Origin: an uncultured Parvularculaceae bacterium
GTDB taxonomy: Bacteria; Pseudomonadota; Alphaproteobacteria; Caulobacterales; Parvularculaceae
Length of the DNA: 5,289 nt
Assembly (NCBI GenBank): GCA_947259815.1
Contig: CAMYNO010000042.1
Location: forward strand, 1 to 5,289
Reading direction: 5' to 3'
The notes under the pieces were generated by a model. That model saw only the letters and a program-made list of their open reading frames with translations, was not told where the DNA came from and ran no database searches. Made by a program: the position numbers and the translations under genes. Of the stretch, positions 1 to 5,125 are shown one piece after another. Numbering within the stretch: position 1 is the first letter of the stretch; the number at the start of each line of letters is the position of its first letter.

Positions 1-93
1 ATTTCCGACGTCATTGAAGAAACCGCAACGCCCGATTCCACCCGCGATGCTGGCCCGAGAGTTGCAAAACCATTCGGTAAGAAACCGCGATAA
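1..93 (+). CDS. C-terminal end of an unidentified protein (5' truncated by window edge)
   Basis: Frame 1 is open from the first base to a TAA at 91-93 and encodes 30 residues. The tail is hydrophilic: an acidic and threonine-rich first half, then a basic ending (FGKKPR). Such basic, disordered tails are common on RNA-binding proteins such as helicases and pseudouridine synthases, but nothing here identifies the family. The next gene starts 14 bp after the stop on the same strand, so the two may be cotranscribed. The codons fit a GC-rich coding frame, but 30 codons is short evidence. Confidence 0.5.
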   Translation: MSDVIEETATPDSTRDAGPRVAKPFGKKPR

Positions 94-107
94 ACGAACT
101 AACTGGG

Positions 108-701
108 ATGAATCCTATGATCGCCGCTGAAAACTGGTGCGTTAAAGTCGAAGAAAAGGTTTACGGACCGTATACGACTGAACAATTGCGCAAATACGCT
201 CATGAGGGCCGCCTCGCGAGCTGGTCGCTGATCGCCCCGGCCGGCAGCCGCGCCTGGCGCGAAGCAAGCCGCGAATCGGTGCTTGCTGCGTTCTTTGGCG
301 AAAAGGTCGAAACGACGAAAGAGAACACCGGCCCAACCTTTGGCCGACGCGATCAGGGCAACCCCGCCCCGATCACCCCCGGTCGACAGCGCCAGGCGCC
401 GGCCACGTCGAACTTCGTCATCATTTTTGAAAGCGGCGAAGGCGCCGCCGGACGTCTCGAATCGGCTATACATACCCTTGGCCGCGCGTTCCGCATTGTC
501 GATAATGTATGGAGCGTTACCTGCGATCTGACGGCGGTCGGCGTACGCAATGCGCTTGCCCCCTACCTTGCGCCCAAAGAACCAATCTTTGTGGTCGATG
601 CTTCGCGCGGGCGGACCTCCTGGCAGAACTATGCGCCGGAAGCACATGCGAAAATCTCCGGCGCCTATATGGCGAACCTCGCCAAGGCACAGGCGTCGTA
701 A
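108..701 (+). CDS. GYF_2-domain protein with C-terminal SinR/Cas2-like domain (putative)
   Basis: This 197-aa protein has two parts. Residues 9-62 match the GYF_2 (DUF4339) pattern: W10, then VYGPYT (18-23), L27, G34, a hydrophobic-A-P-A-G-S stretch (41-47) and W50. GYF-type domains bind proline-rich peptides or act as protein-interaction modules. Residues 65-100 form a polar, Pro/Gln/Arg-rich linker. Residues 102-173 read as beta-alpha-beta-alpha-beta: FVIIFES (103-109), helix 115-125, NVWSVTCDL (133-141), helix 144-154, PIFVVDAS (159-166), W172. This is the spacing of SinR/Cas2-like ferredoxin folds, but the metal-binding 'YDL' of Cas2 is 'FES' here, so nuclease activity is doubtful. There is no signal peptide or membrane helix, so it is probably cytoplasmic. 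ATG 117, the fourth codon, is an alternative start (194 aa) with GGGA about 8 nt upstream. The GYF call is fairly secure; the C-terminal call is inference. Confidence 0.85.
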   Translation: MNPMIAAENWCVKVEEKVYGPYTTEQLRKYAHEGRLASWSLIAPAGSRAWREASRESVLAAFFGEKVETTKENTGPTFGRRDQGNPAPITPGRQRQAPATSNFVIIFESGEGAAGRLESAIHTLGRAFRIVDNVWSVTCDLTAVGVRNALAPYLAPKEPIFVVDASRGRTSWQNYAPEAHAKISGAYMANLAKAQAS

Positions 702-969
702 CGATACTGTTCTCTTGGCGCTCGCCGACGTTAATCAATTCGAATTTTTTGCGAAGATTGCATTTCGCCTCTGGGCGGAAGCGCAAATCAGTATATTCAT
801 AATACCGGTTGCTGAATCGCGTTTGCGTCAGGCGGTGTAATGCCAGAGTGCGGCTTGAGGACTGTTCCTCTATTACCGGGTTTGCCCGTTGGCCCCGGAC
901 GCATTTTTGCCCTTCGCGTTTCGATGGCCATTAGCCAACATGATCCCATCCCACATTTAGGAGAGACGA
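702..969. other. Intergenic region / phoH leader
   Basis: This 268-bp stretch holds no convincing ORF. An AT-rich patch at 731-750 contains the palindrome AATTCGAATT (737-746). A second AT-rich patch at 791-803 contains TATATT (792-797) and CATAAT (798-803), which could be -10 hexamers, but no good -35 lies 16-18 bp upstream of either, so no promoter is called. Two small stems follow: GAGGA/TCCTC with a CTGT loop (857-870) and CGGG/CCCG (877-888). The region ends in the phoH ribosome binding site. The phoH promoter most likely lies somewhere in this region. Confidence 0.5.
959..963 (+). promoter_or_regulatory. Ribosome binding site of phoH
   Basis: AGGAG lies 6 nt upstream of the ATG at 970, a strong Shine-Dalgarno match at good spacing. 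It fixes the phoH start. Confidence 0.8.
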
Positions 970-1740
970 ATGGCGAAACGCTCCGCGCGTCGTACGCAGC
1001 GACGCATGCATGAGACCGACAAATTTGCTGAAACTGACAATGTGCGCCGTCTTTTTGACGAACCGCAATGGTCGCCCGTCGACGAACCGGTAAAACAGGA
1101 AAAATTCAGGGATCAGAAATATAGAAAGAATATCCGTGCACAGAATGAATCCCAGCAACAGTTGCTCGACGCCATCGATATTGCGCCTCTGGTATTCGCA
1201 ATCGGCGCAGCTGGCACGGGAAAAACTTTTCTCGCCGTCGCAAAAGCGGTTGAAGCGCTTGAATCCGGTTCGGTGCGGCGCATCATCCTGTCGCGTCCGG
1301 CCGTCGAAGCCGGCGAAAGCCTCGGCTATCTGCCCGGCGACATGGAAGACAAGCTCTCGCCCTATCTTCGCCCGCTCTATGACGCGCTGATCGACCGGCT
1401 GTCCTCCAAACGGCTGAAAGCGCTCATGGCTGAAGGCGTCATAGAAATTGCCCCCATCGCCTATATGCGCGGGCGCACGCTGAACAATGCTTACGTGGTC
1501 ATCGACGAGGCTCAGAACTGCACCTATGGCCAGCTCAAGATGCTGCTCACGCGGTTGGGCTGGAACTCTTCCATGGTGGTGACGGGCGATCCGGCACAGA
1601 ATGACCTACTGCCGGGCATGTCGGGGCTTCAGGACGTCGCTGACAAACTTGACGGGCTTGAAAACGTGGAAGTCGTCAAGTTTTCCCGCGGCGACGTCGT
1701 GCGTCATCCGCTCGTCGCGGACATGATCGACCGACTCTAA
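970..1740 (+). CDS. phoH: PhoH family ATPase (short form)
   Basis: This 256-aa cytoplasmic P-loop NTPase belongs to the PhoH family, which is related to the ATPase half of superfamily 1 helicases. Walker A is GAAGTGKT at 79-86. A family-typical block RPAVEAGESLGYLPGD is at 109-124, and RGRTLNNA at 168-175. Walker B is VIDEAQN (177-183), followed by the sensor-like VVTGDPAQ (203-210) and a C-terminal SRGDVVRHPLV (239-249) that supplies a likely arginine finger. The first 60 residues are basic and polar, without the KH-like domain seen in YbeZ-type members. The length fits the stand-alone short PhoH type rather than the YbeZ type found beside ybeY, and no ybeY is visible here. In Escherichia coli, phoH responds to phosphate starvation; I see no clear Pho box upstream. 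The exact cellular role of this family is unsettled; RNA metabolism is often proposed. The Shine-Dalgarno is strong. A palindromic element abuts the stop codon. Confidence 0.95.
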   Translation: MAKRSARRTQRRMHETDKFAETDNVRRLFDEPQWSPVDEPVKQEKFRDQKYRKNIRAQNESQQQLLDAIDIAPLVFAIGAAGTGKTFLAVAKAVEALESGSVRRIILSRPAVEAGESLGYLPGDMEDKLSPYLRPLYDALIDRLSSKRLKALMAEGVIEIAPIAYMRGRTLNNAYVVIDEAQNCTYGQLKMLLTRLGWNSSMVVTGDPAQNDLLPGMSGLQDVADKLDGLENVEVVKFSRGDVVRHPLVADMIDRL

Positions 1741-1842
1741 AGCGTGTCGCGCATAAGTGGAAACCGGTTATGCGCAAAAAGACACGCGATAAACAAAGAA
1801 CTAAAGCATGGCGTCCGAATCCGATTAAGTGCGCCATGCTGT
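1741..1842. repeat. Palindromic intergenic element 1 (double hairpin, alphaproteobacterial dispersed-repeat type)
   Basis: The element begins at the base after the phoH stop codon. Hairpin A has an outer 7-bp stem, GCGTGTC (1742-1748) with GACACGC (1781-1787). It has an inner 8-bp stem, GCGCATAA (1749-1756) with TTATGCGC (1768-1775), plus an A5 bulge at 1776-1780. The apical part carries AAGTGG-AA-ACCGGTT (1755-1769). A spacer follows, then hairpin B: AGCATGGCG (1805-1813) with CGCCATGCT (1832-1840), a perfect 9-bp stem. Two successive palindromes with an 'AAGTGG..ACCGGTT' core is a layout I recall from dispersed intergenic repeats in rhizobia and relatives. The position suggests it forms the phoH transcript end or protects it from 3' exonucleases. 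There is no T-run after either stem, so a classical intrinsic terminator is unlikely. Confidence 0.75.
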
Positions 1843-2004
1843 AGGCCGCAGCCCTACGGGTCCGCAGATCTGGGCCGAAGCGCAAACGCAATTCGGGCGC
1901 AACTCGCGCACAATTCGGGCCAAATCAGGCGCGCCGGCGTTTCACGTCGGCGCAGCCTATGCTAGGAAGCGCCATTCCGATTTTCCGGAAGCAAGGAAGG
2001 CGTC
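1841..2004. other. Intergenic region with repeats upstream of the 2005 gene
   Basis: Past element 1 there are three further structures. GTAGG/CCTAC (1841-1845 with 1853-1857) forms a small stem. A 10-bp direct repeat, CAATTCGGGC, occurs at 1889-1898 and 1911-1920, 22 bp apart, about two helical turns. GCGCCG (1931-1936) pairs with CGGCGC (1948-1953) in a GC-rich hairpin with an 11-nt loop, about 50 nt before the next start codon. No promoter hexamers of good quality were found. The repeat could be an operator for the gene at 2005, but this is inference. Confidence 0.45.
1994..2000 (+). promoter_or_regulatory. Ribosome binding site of the 2005 gene
   Basis: AGGAAGG lies 4 nt upstream of the ATG at 2005; the AGGA core is 7 nt away. 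This supports that start and the + strand reading over a long antisense frame in the same place. Confidence 0.7.
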
Positions 2005-2766
2005 ATGAGCAACGGATACGGCGGATTTGGCGGCGAGCAGGTCAAGGAAGAATCGAGCTGGCGCTACCCGATCGGCATTTTCCTCGCCACGCTCGTGCTC
2101 TGTGCGATCTTCCTCTATTATTATGTCGGCCCCAGCTACGAAGAATTCAAAGGCGATCTGCCCAGCCCGGCAATCACCGAAGAGCCGATTGCCGTCGATA
2201 TTGCGGGCCACAGATTTGTTCCCGCCGCAAATTACACCGTCTATCCGCGCGCCCGGCGCGGCGGCGCCCGCGATGAAGTCTCGCTTTACGCCCTCTGGCC
2301 GACCATGGACGGCTACACGCCGACCCATCGCCGCGAATTTGTCGATGACGACCCGAAAACCCGGCGGCTGTATATCACGATCGCCAAACGCGCCTCGCCG
2401 ATTGCCGAGGCCGAGCGTATCGAGACGCTTTACATGCCTAATGTCATCGACCGGCGCGGCGTCAGGACACCCTACCAGCTGACGAAATTCGCCTTTGCCG
2501 AACGGCGCGCGGATGTTCCGACCAACGGGTATTCCGATACCGAGCTGTTTGTCGGCGCCGACGCCGATGAAAAAGTCGTTGCGCTTTTTTGTTTCCAGGA
2601 GCGCGATGATATTCCCAGTCCCGAGTGCTGGCGAAAGTTTGAATATTCCAACAAGATCGATGTCAGCTATCGGTTCAAGCGGCCTTATTTGCCGGAATGG
2701 CGGGCGATCGACGCCGAAGTGCGCGCCTTTATCGAAAGCATCGACCAGACCCCGCCGGCTGAATAA
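2005..2766 (+). CDS. Membrane-anchored protein of unknown function
   Basis: This is a 253-aa protein that I do not recognise. Residues 1-20 are Gly-rich and polar. Residues 21-41 form one hydrophobic helix (YPIGIFLATL onward). The remaining 210 residues are soluble, so the topology is a single N-terminal anchor with the bulk most likely periplasmic (N-in). The body is rich in beta-type segments such as VSLYALWP (92-99) and RLYITIAKR (121-129). It contains two cysteines, C196 and C208, spaced 11 apart around a 'PSPEC' turn, and ends with a pattern VSYRFKRPYLPEWRAID (220-236) followed by a final amphipathic helix. Such a Cys-turn-Cys, then 'Y.R..LP.W..I' ending, suggests a conserved alphaproteobacterial family with a disulfide, but this is from memory and the function is unknown. 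The gene is flanked by palindromic elements on both sides and appears to be a single-gene unit. Confidence 0.85.
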   Translation: MSNGYGGFGGEQVKEESSWRYPIGIFLATLVLCAIFLYYYVGPSYEEFKGDLPSPAITEEPIAVDIAGHRFVPAANYTVYPRARRGGARDEVSLYALWPTMDGYTPTHRREFVDDDPKTRRLYITIAKRASPIAEAERIETLYMPNVIDRRGVRTPYQLTKFAFAERRADVPTNGYSDTELFVGADADEKVVALFCFQERDDIPSPECWRKFEYSNKIDVSYRFKRPYLPEWRAIDAEVRAFIESIDQTPPAE

Positions 2767-2782
2767 CAAATCAGTTTGGACC

Positions 2783-2903
2783 AGAGCGTTTTTTAAATGA
2801 AAAGTGGTTCACCGGTTGACGGTTCCCTTCCGTCAATTCCGTCTCAAAATGCGCATTTATGTGTCTTGAGCATCCTGATGATTCACCGACGCGGCAGGAG
2901 CTC
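2783..2903. repeat. Palindromic intergenic element 2 between convergent genes
   Basis: The element carries AAGTGG-TTC-ACCGGTT (2802-2817), matching the core of element 1 apart from one extra spacer base. Hairpin A is TTGACGG (2816-2822) with CCGTCAA (2830-2836) and a 7-nt loop, extended by CGG (2813-2815) with CCG (2839-2841) across a TT bulge. TAAATG (2794-2799) can pair with CATTTA (2854-2859) as an outer stem. Hairpin B is GAGC-A-TCCTG (2868-2877) with CAGGAGCTC (2895-2903), 9 pairs with one bulged A. The far end overlaps the stop codon of the minus-strand membrane gene (2903-2905). It fills the 136-bp gap between two convergent genes and could end transcription from both sides. The arms differ from element 1, so it is a diverged family member. 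Confidence 0.65.
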
Positions 2904-4321
2904 TAGCGACGAAATCGCGCCGACATGGCCGTCATCGCCGCCGGGGCGATGATGAGCGCAATCAATGAGACCATCAGGAAATAGATTGTTGTCGGCACCG
3001 CGCCACTCCAGCTAAGCGCATATTCCGTCACATATAGCGACGCCGCGCCCGCGCCGACGATAAAGAGATAGCGCCGCAAGCCGTCGCTTAAAGCGTTCTC
3101 GACAATATCGCGGGCGTTGCGCCATGTATCCCCGGCGTCACGCCAGCTCACCGTGAGCGCGCCAAGGGCTATCGCGGCAAGCGTCAGCGCCGCAAAGCGG
3201 TCGCCCGTCGTCGGCGCCGCAACACCGATCACCGCAATCGCATAATCGGCGAGAATCGCACTCACCGCCAGGTTAAGCGCAATCAGGGTGCTCGTTCGTA
3301 CAGAGACGAAAGCCAGCGCGGCGGCGATGCAAAGCAGCAGGATAAATACAATGAACCGCACCGGCGCAATTATCCCGACCTCAAAGGCGGCGATGACAAA
3401 AAACACCCCGGCAATGGCGATTGCCGCCATCGCGGTTGACGCCGGCAAGGCGAGGCGCATGGGCCGCCAGCGTTCAGCGAACCAGCGCCGCCGACGGTTT
3501 TCATCGACCGCCGCGCGCTCGCTGATATTGCTTAAAACCAGCCCGCCGACCACGGCGACCAGCGCGGTGCCAATCGCTGCGGCGGAGGTCGTAAATCCGG
3601 CCCAGATTAGCCGTAGATCCAACGCACCCTCATACGCAGTGAGAGAATATAAAAACAGGAAGATAATAAGCGCCATCAACGAAAAGGCGGATGGCGCCAC
3701 GGCGCTATGGCCGGCGGCCGCGGCGGCGCGCTGGCGGTTCTCGCCGGCTGCAAAAAAGTTGGAGAAATCGGCGGCGACATTTACGCCGGTTCCAACCCCA
3801 AGGGTCAGCGCCAGAGCAACCGCAATCGCGCCGCCATCGGCGTCAAGATATCCCTCAAGTGCAAGATACCCGGCCGCGCCCGCAACACCCAACGCCGCAC
3901 CGAAAGACGCAAGAACGCCGAGCCGCGTCACGTTTCGCGCCAGGGGCGCAAGCGCCGCCAGAAAGGCGAAATAAGCGAACGCCGCCAGAACAAGTGCGCG
4001 CGGCGGCGGCGGGATCGACACGGGCAATTGAATGAGGCGCATATCCGTCGCCGTCAGCATGATCGTTATCGCCAATATCGCAACGGCAAAACCGGCGAGA
4101 GCAAATCCGCCGCGCGGCGCGGCGGCGGCAATCGCCATTGGCGCAACCAGAATGAGCGCGGCGGTTAAAGTCAGAAGCGCAATCGTCTCCCCGGCCCCGA
4201 CGCCGGCCTGACGAGCGCCGACAACCGCCAGCGCGGCAAGCCCCGGCGCCAGCAATCCGATTGAGAGATAGGGTCGCTCGGCGACGAATGCGCCAAGAAT
4301 GCCGACAGGCGCCTCACGCAA
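2903..4321 (-). CDS. Polytopic inner-membrane protein of unknown function
   Basis: This 472-aa protein is extremely Ala/Leu/Ile-rich, with about 14 predicted membrane helices (roughly 18-35, 46-65, 73-91, 109-126, 134-153, 164-182, 212-228, 237-262, 288-312, 318-340, 344-368, 376-392, 417-435, 442-466). The main polar segments are 186-208 (NFFAAGENRQRAA), a basic stretch at 268-289 (ENRRRRWFAERWR) and 393-416 (SWRDAGDTWRNARDIVENAL). The two halves look alike: a helix ending in a polar Asp/Asn/Arg segment, then a hairpin of two or three helices. This faintly recalls the membrane bundle of RND/MMPL proteins without their periplasmic domains, but no diagnostic motif is present. The start is TTG at 4321. 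AGGGGG sits 7 nt before it, overlapping the stop codon of the DUF3126 gene, and the gap between the genes is 11 bp, so translational coupling is likely. Transporter or other function is not established. Confidence 0.85.
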   Translation of the reverse strand: MREAPVGILGAFVAERPYLSIGLLAPGLAALAVVGARQAGVGAGETIALLTLTAALILVAPMAIAAAAPRGGFALAGFAVAILAITIMLTATDMRLIQLPVSIPPPPRALVLAAFAYFAFLAALAPLARNVTRLGVLASFGAALGVAGAAGYLALEGYLDADGGAIAVALALTLGVGTGVNVAADFSNFFAAGENRQRAAAAAGHSAVAPSAFSLMALIIFLFLYSLTAYEGALDLRLIWAGFTTSAAAIGTALVAVVGGLVLSNISERAAVDENRRRRWFAERWRPMRLALPASTAMAAIAIAGVFFVIAAFEVGIIAPVRFIVFILLLCIAAALAFVSVRTSTLIALNLAVSAILADYAIAVIGVAAPTTGDRFAALTLAAIALGALTVSWRDAGDTWRNARDIVENALSDGLRRYLFIVGAGAASLYVTEYALSWSGAVPTTIYFLMVSLIALIIAPAAMTAMSARFRR

Positions 4322-4328
4322 GGCGCGG

Positions 4329-4334
4329 CCCCCT
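4329..4334 (-). promoter_or_regulatory. Ribosome binding site deciding a TTG start
   Basis: On the minus strand AGGGGG lies 7 nt before TTG at 4321 and overlaps the TAG stop (4335-4333) of the upstream gene. The only other in-frame start near the N-terminus is Met62, which would remove the first two membrane helices, so TTG is preferred. Confidence 0.65.
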
Positions 4335-4557
4335 AAGCGTCTGGCTGTTCTGGAAGATCTATCTCCAGAATGGCCATATTGAAGTCGTAGGAAACGTCGC
4401 CGTCTTCATCATCTTTGAAAACCACGGCGATGAATTCATCGTCGAGATATACCTCGGCTGAATCGTCCTTGTTCGGGCGCCCGCGCACTTCCAGTCCGTC
4501 GGCCCCGAATTTGGTGCGCAAATAGGTTTGTAGGCGGGTAATTTCCGATGCGTTCAT
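4333..4557 (-). CDS. DUF3126 family protein
   Basis: This 74-aa cytoplasmic protein matches the DUF3126 pattern that I know from Alphaproteobacteria. It has an N-terminal helix (EITRLQTYLRTKFG, 5-18), a strand with RP-KKDDSAEVY-like text (here RPNKDDSAEVYLDDEFIAVV, 27-46), and the acidic run DDEDGD (49-54) before FNMAILEIDL (59-68). It is strongly acidic; function is unknown. The same frame is open as far as 4737, but the extra 60 residues run through the divergent gene and lack family character. The ATG at 4557 gives the usual family length of about 70 residues. An AAGGAA lies at 4574-4569, 11 nt upstream, slightly far but usable. It is the first gene of a two-gene operon with the membrane protein downstream, and diverges from the copper chaperone gene. 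Confidence 0.9.
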   Translation of the reverse strand: MNASEITRLQTYLRTKFGADGLEVRGRPNKDDSAEVYLDDEFIAVVFKDDEDGDVSYDFNMAILEIDLPEQPDA

Positions 4558-4572
4558 AAGGCGCGTTGTTCC

Positions 4573-4601
4573 TTGCTGCGGGTTTGTATTAACGCTATCC
4601 G
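4573..4601 (+). promoter_or_regulatory. Candidate promoter for the PCuAC gene
   Basis: TTGCTG (4573-4578) is followed 17 bp later by TATCCG (4596-4601). Alternatively, GCTATCC (4594-4600) resembles the Caulobacter-type -10 GCTANAWC at shorter spacing. The leader to the ATG at 4637 would be about 30 nt. It overlaps the opposite-strand candidate promoter, so the two could compete. The -10 match is weak. Confidence 0.3.
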
Positions 4602-4614
4602 AGGCAGGCGCCAA
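4586..4614 (-). promoter_or_regulatory. Candidate promoter for the DUF3126 operon
   Basis: On the minus strand TTGGCG (4614-4609) and TAATAC (4591-4586) are 17 bp apart, a good sigma-70 type arrangement. Transcription would begin near 4579, just ahead of the AAGGAA ribosome binding site at 4574-4569. The call rests on pattern match and position only. Confidence 0.4.
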
Positions 4615-4625
4615 CCGGGCGCGAA

Positions 4626-4631
4626 CAGGAG
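4626..4631 (+). promoter_or_regulatory. Ribosome binding site of the PCuAC gene
   Basis: CAGGAG lies 5 nt upstream of ATG 4637, a strong match that fixes the start and places the signal peptide at the N-terminus. Confidence 0.75.
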
Positions 4632-4636
4632 CATCC

Positions 4637-5116
4637 ATGCGACATTTGTTGATAGCCGCGCTGTTAGCAACCGCATCATGCGGCGGCCCGACCGAGGAAA
4701 AAGCGAGCGCGCAATGCCCGCCAGGCATTACAATCATTGACGCCTGGACGAAATCCGCCCGCGCCGGTCAGCCGGTGAGCGCGGCCTATCTGACGATCTG
4801 CAACGGAACCGACACGGATGACGCCCTTGTCGGTATTGCCGGCATTGGCGAAAAATTCGCCGACTCCGTCGAAATTCATCAATCGACAATGACCGACGGC
4901 GTGATGTCGATGGCAAGAGTCGACCGCATTCCCCTTCCCGCCGGCTCGAAAACGTCATTCGCGCCGGGCGGCGCCCATCTCATGCTCATCGGCGTAACCC
5001 GCGACATCGCCGCCGGAGCCGAGCCAAGCTTTCGGCTGGACCTGGAAAAGGCCGAAGAAATTCACCGGGCCTTCGAAATCCGTGATGGCGAAACCGATCA
5101 CGACGGCCATCACTGA
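4637..5116 (+). CDS. PCuAC-type periplasmic copper chaperone, likely lipoprotein
   Basis: This 159-aa protein belongs to the PCuAC (DUF461) family, periplasmic Cu(I) carriers that deliver copper to the CuA centre of cytochrome c oxidase, often with Sco proteins. The metal motif H-x10-M-x21-H-x-M is exact: H81, M92, H114, M116. The conserved text DGVMSM (87-92) and PGGAHLMLIGV (110-120) surrounds it. Residues 1-14 form a hydrophobic signal sequence ending at C15 (ATASCGG), probably lipidated, although Thr at -3 departs from the usual Leu. C27 and C55 lie in the mature part and could form a disulfide. The C-terminus ends in a short His/Asp tail (DHDGHH) that could bind extra metal. No cox, sco or copper exporter gene is in the window, so its partner must lie elsewhere. 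It is divergent from the DUF3126 gene and converges on the gene at the right edge. Confidence 0.93.
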   Translation: MRHLLIAALLATASCGGPTEEKASAQCPPGITIIDAWTKSARAGQPVSAAYLTICNGTDTDDALVGIAGIGEKFADSVEIHQSTMTDGVMSMARVDRIPLPAGSKTSFAPGGAHLMLIGVTRDIAAGAEPSFRLDLEKAEEIHRAFEIRDGETDHDGHH

Positions 5117-5125
5117 CGGCGCGCC

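Noticed and set aside
99..647. A 182-aa minus-strand frame opposite the GYF protein
   Set aside because: The GYF_2 motif and the patterned C-terminal domain on the plus strand are convincing; the antisense frame has none.
108..701. A CRISPR or toxin-antitoxin module suggested by the Cas2-like domain
   Set aside because: No repeat-spacer array, cas1 or small partner gene is nearby, and the metal-binding Asp is absent.
1957..2769. A 270-aa open frame on the minus strand, longer than the gene opposite to it
   Set aside because: The plus-strand frame has a good ribosome binding site, a clean N-terminal membrane helix and G/C-biased third codon positions. The minus frame starts in the neighbouring gap and runs through the opposite intergenic region without a family signature. 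It is a GC-driven shadow.
2789..2800. T6 run as an intrinsic terminator after the 2005 gene
   Set aside because: No stable GC-rich stem lies immediately upstream of the run. It is better read as the left arm of palindromic element 2.
3288..3974. A 228-aa plus-strand frame, and two shorter ones nearby, opposite the large membrane protein
   Set aside because: Composition is Ala/Arg/Pro-rich low complexity, expected opposite an Ala/Leu-rich membrane gene. There is no ribosome binding site or motif.
4558..4737. N-terminal extension of the DUF3126 frame to 134 residues
   Set aside because: The extra 60 codons overlap the signal peptide region of the divergent copper chaperone gene and its promoter region, and exceed the usual family length.
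5118..5125. GGCGCGCC palindrome between the convergent genes as a terminator
   Set aside because: An 8-bp self-complementary sequence without a loop or T-run does not make a terminator. The same 8-mer occurs at 1928-1935, as expected in GC-rich DNA.
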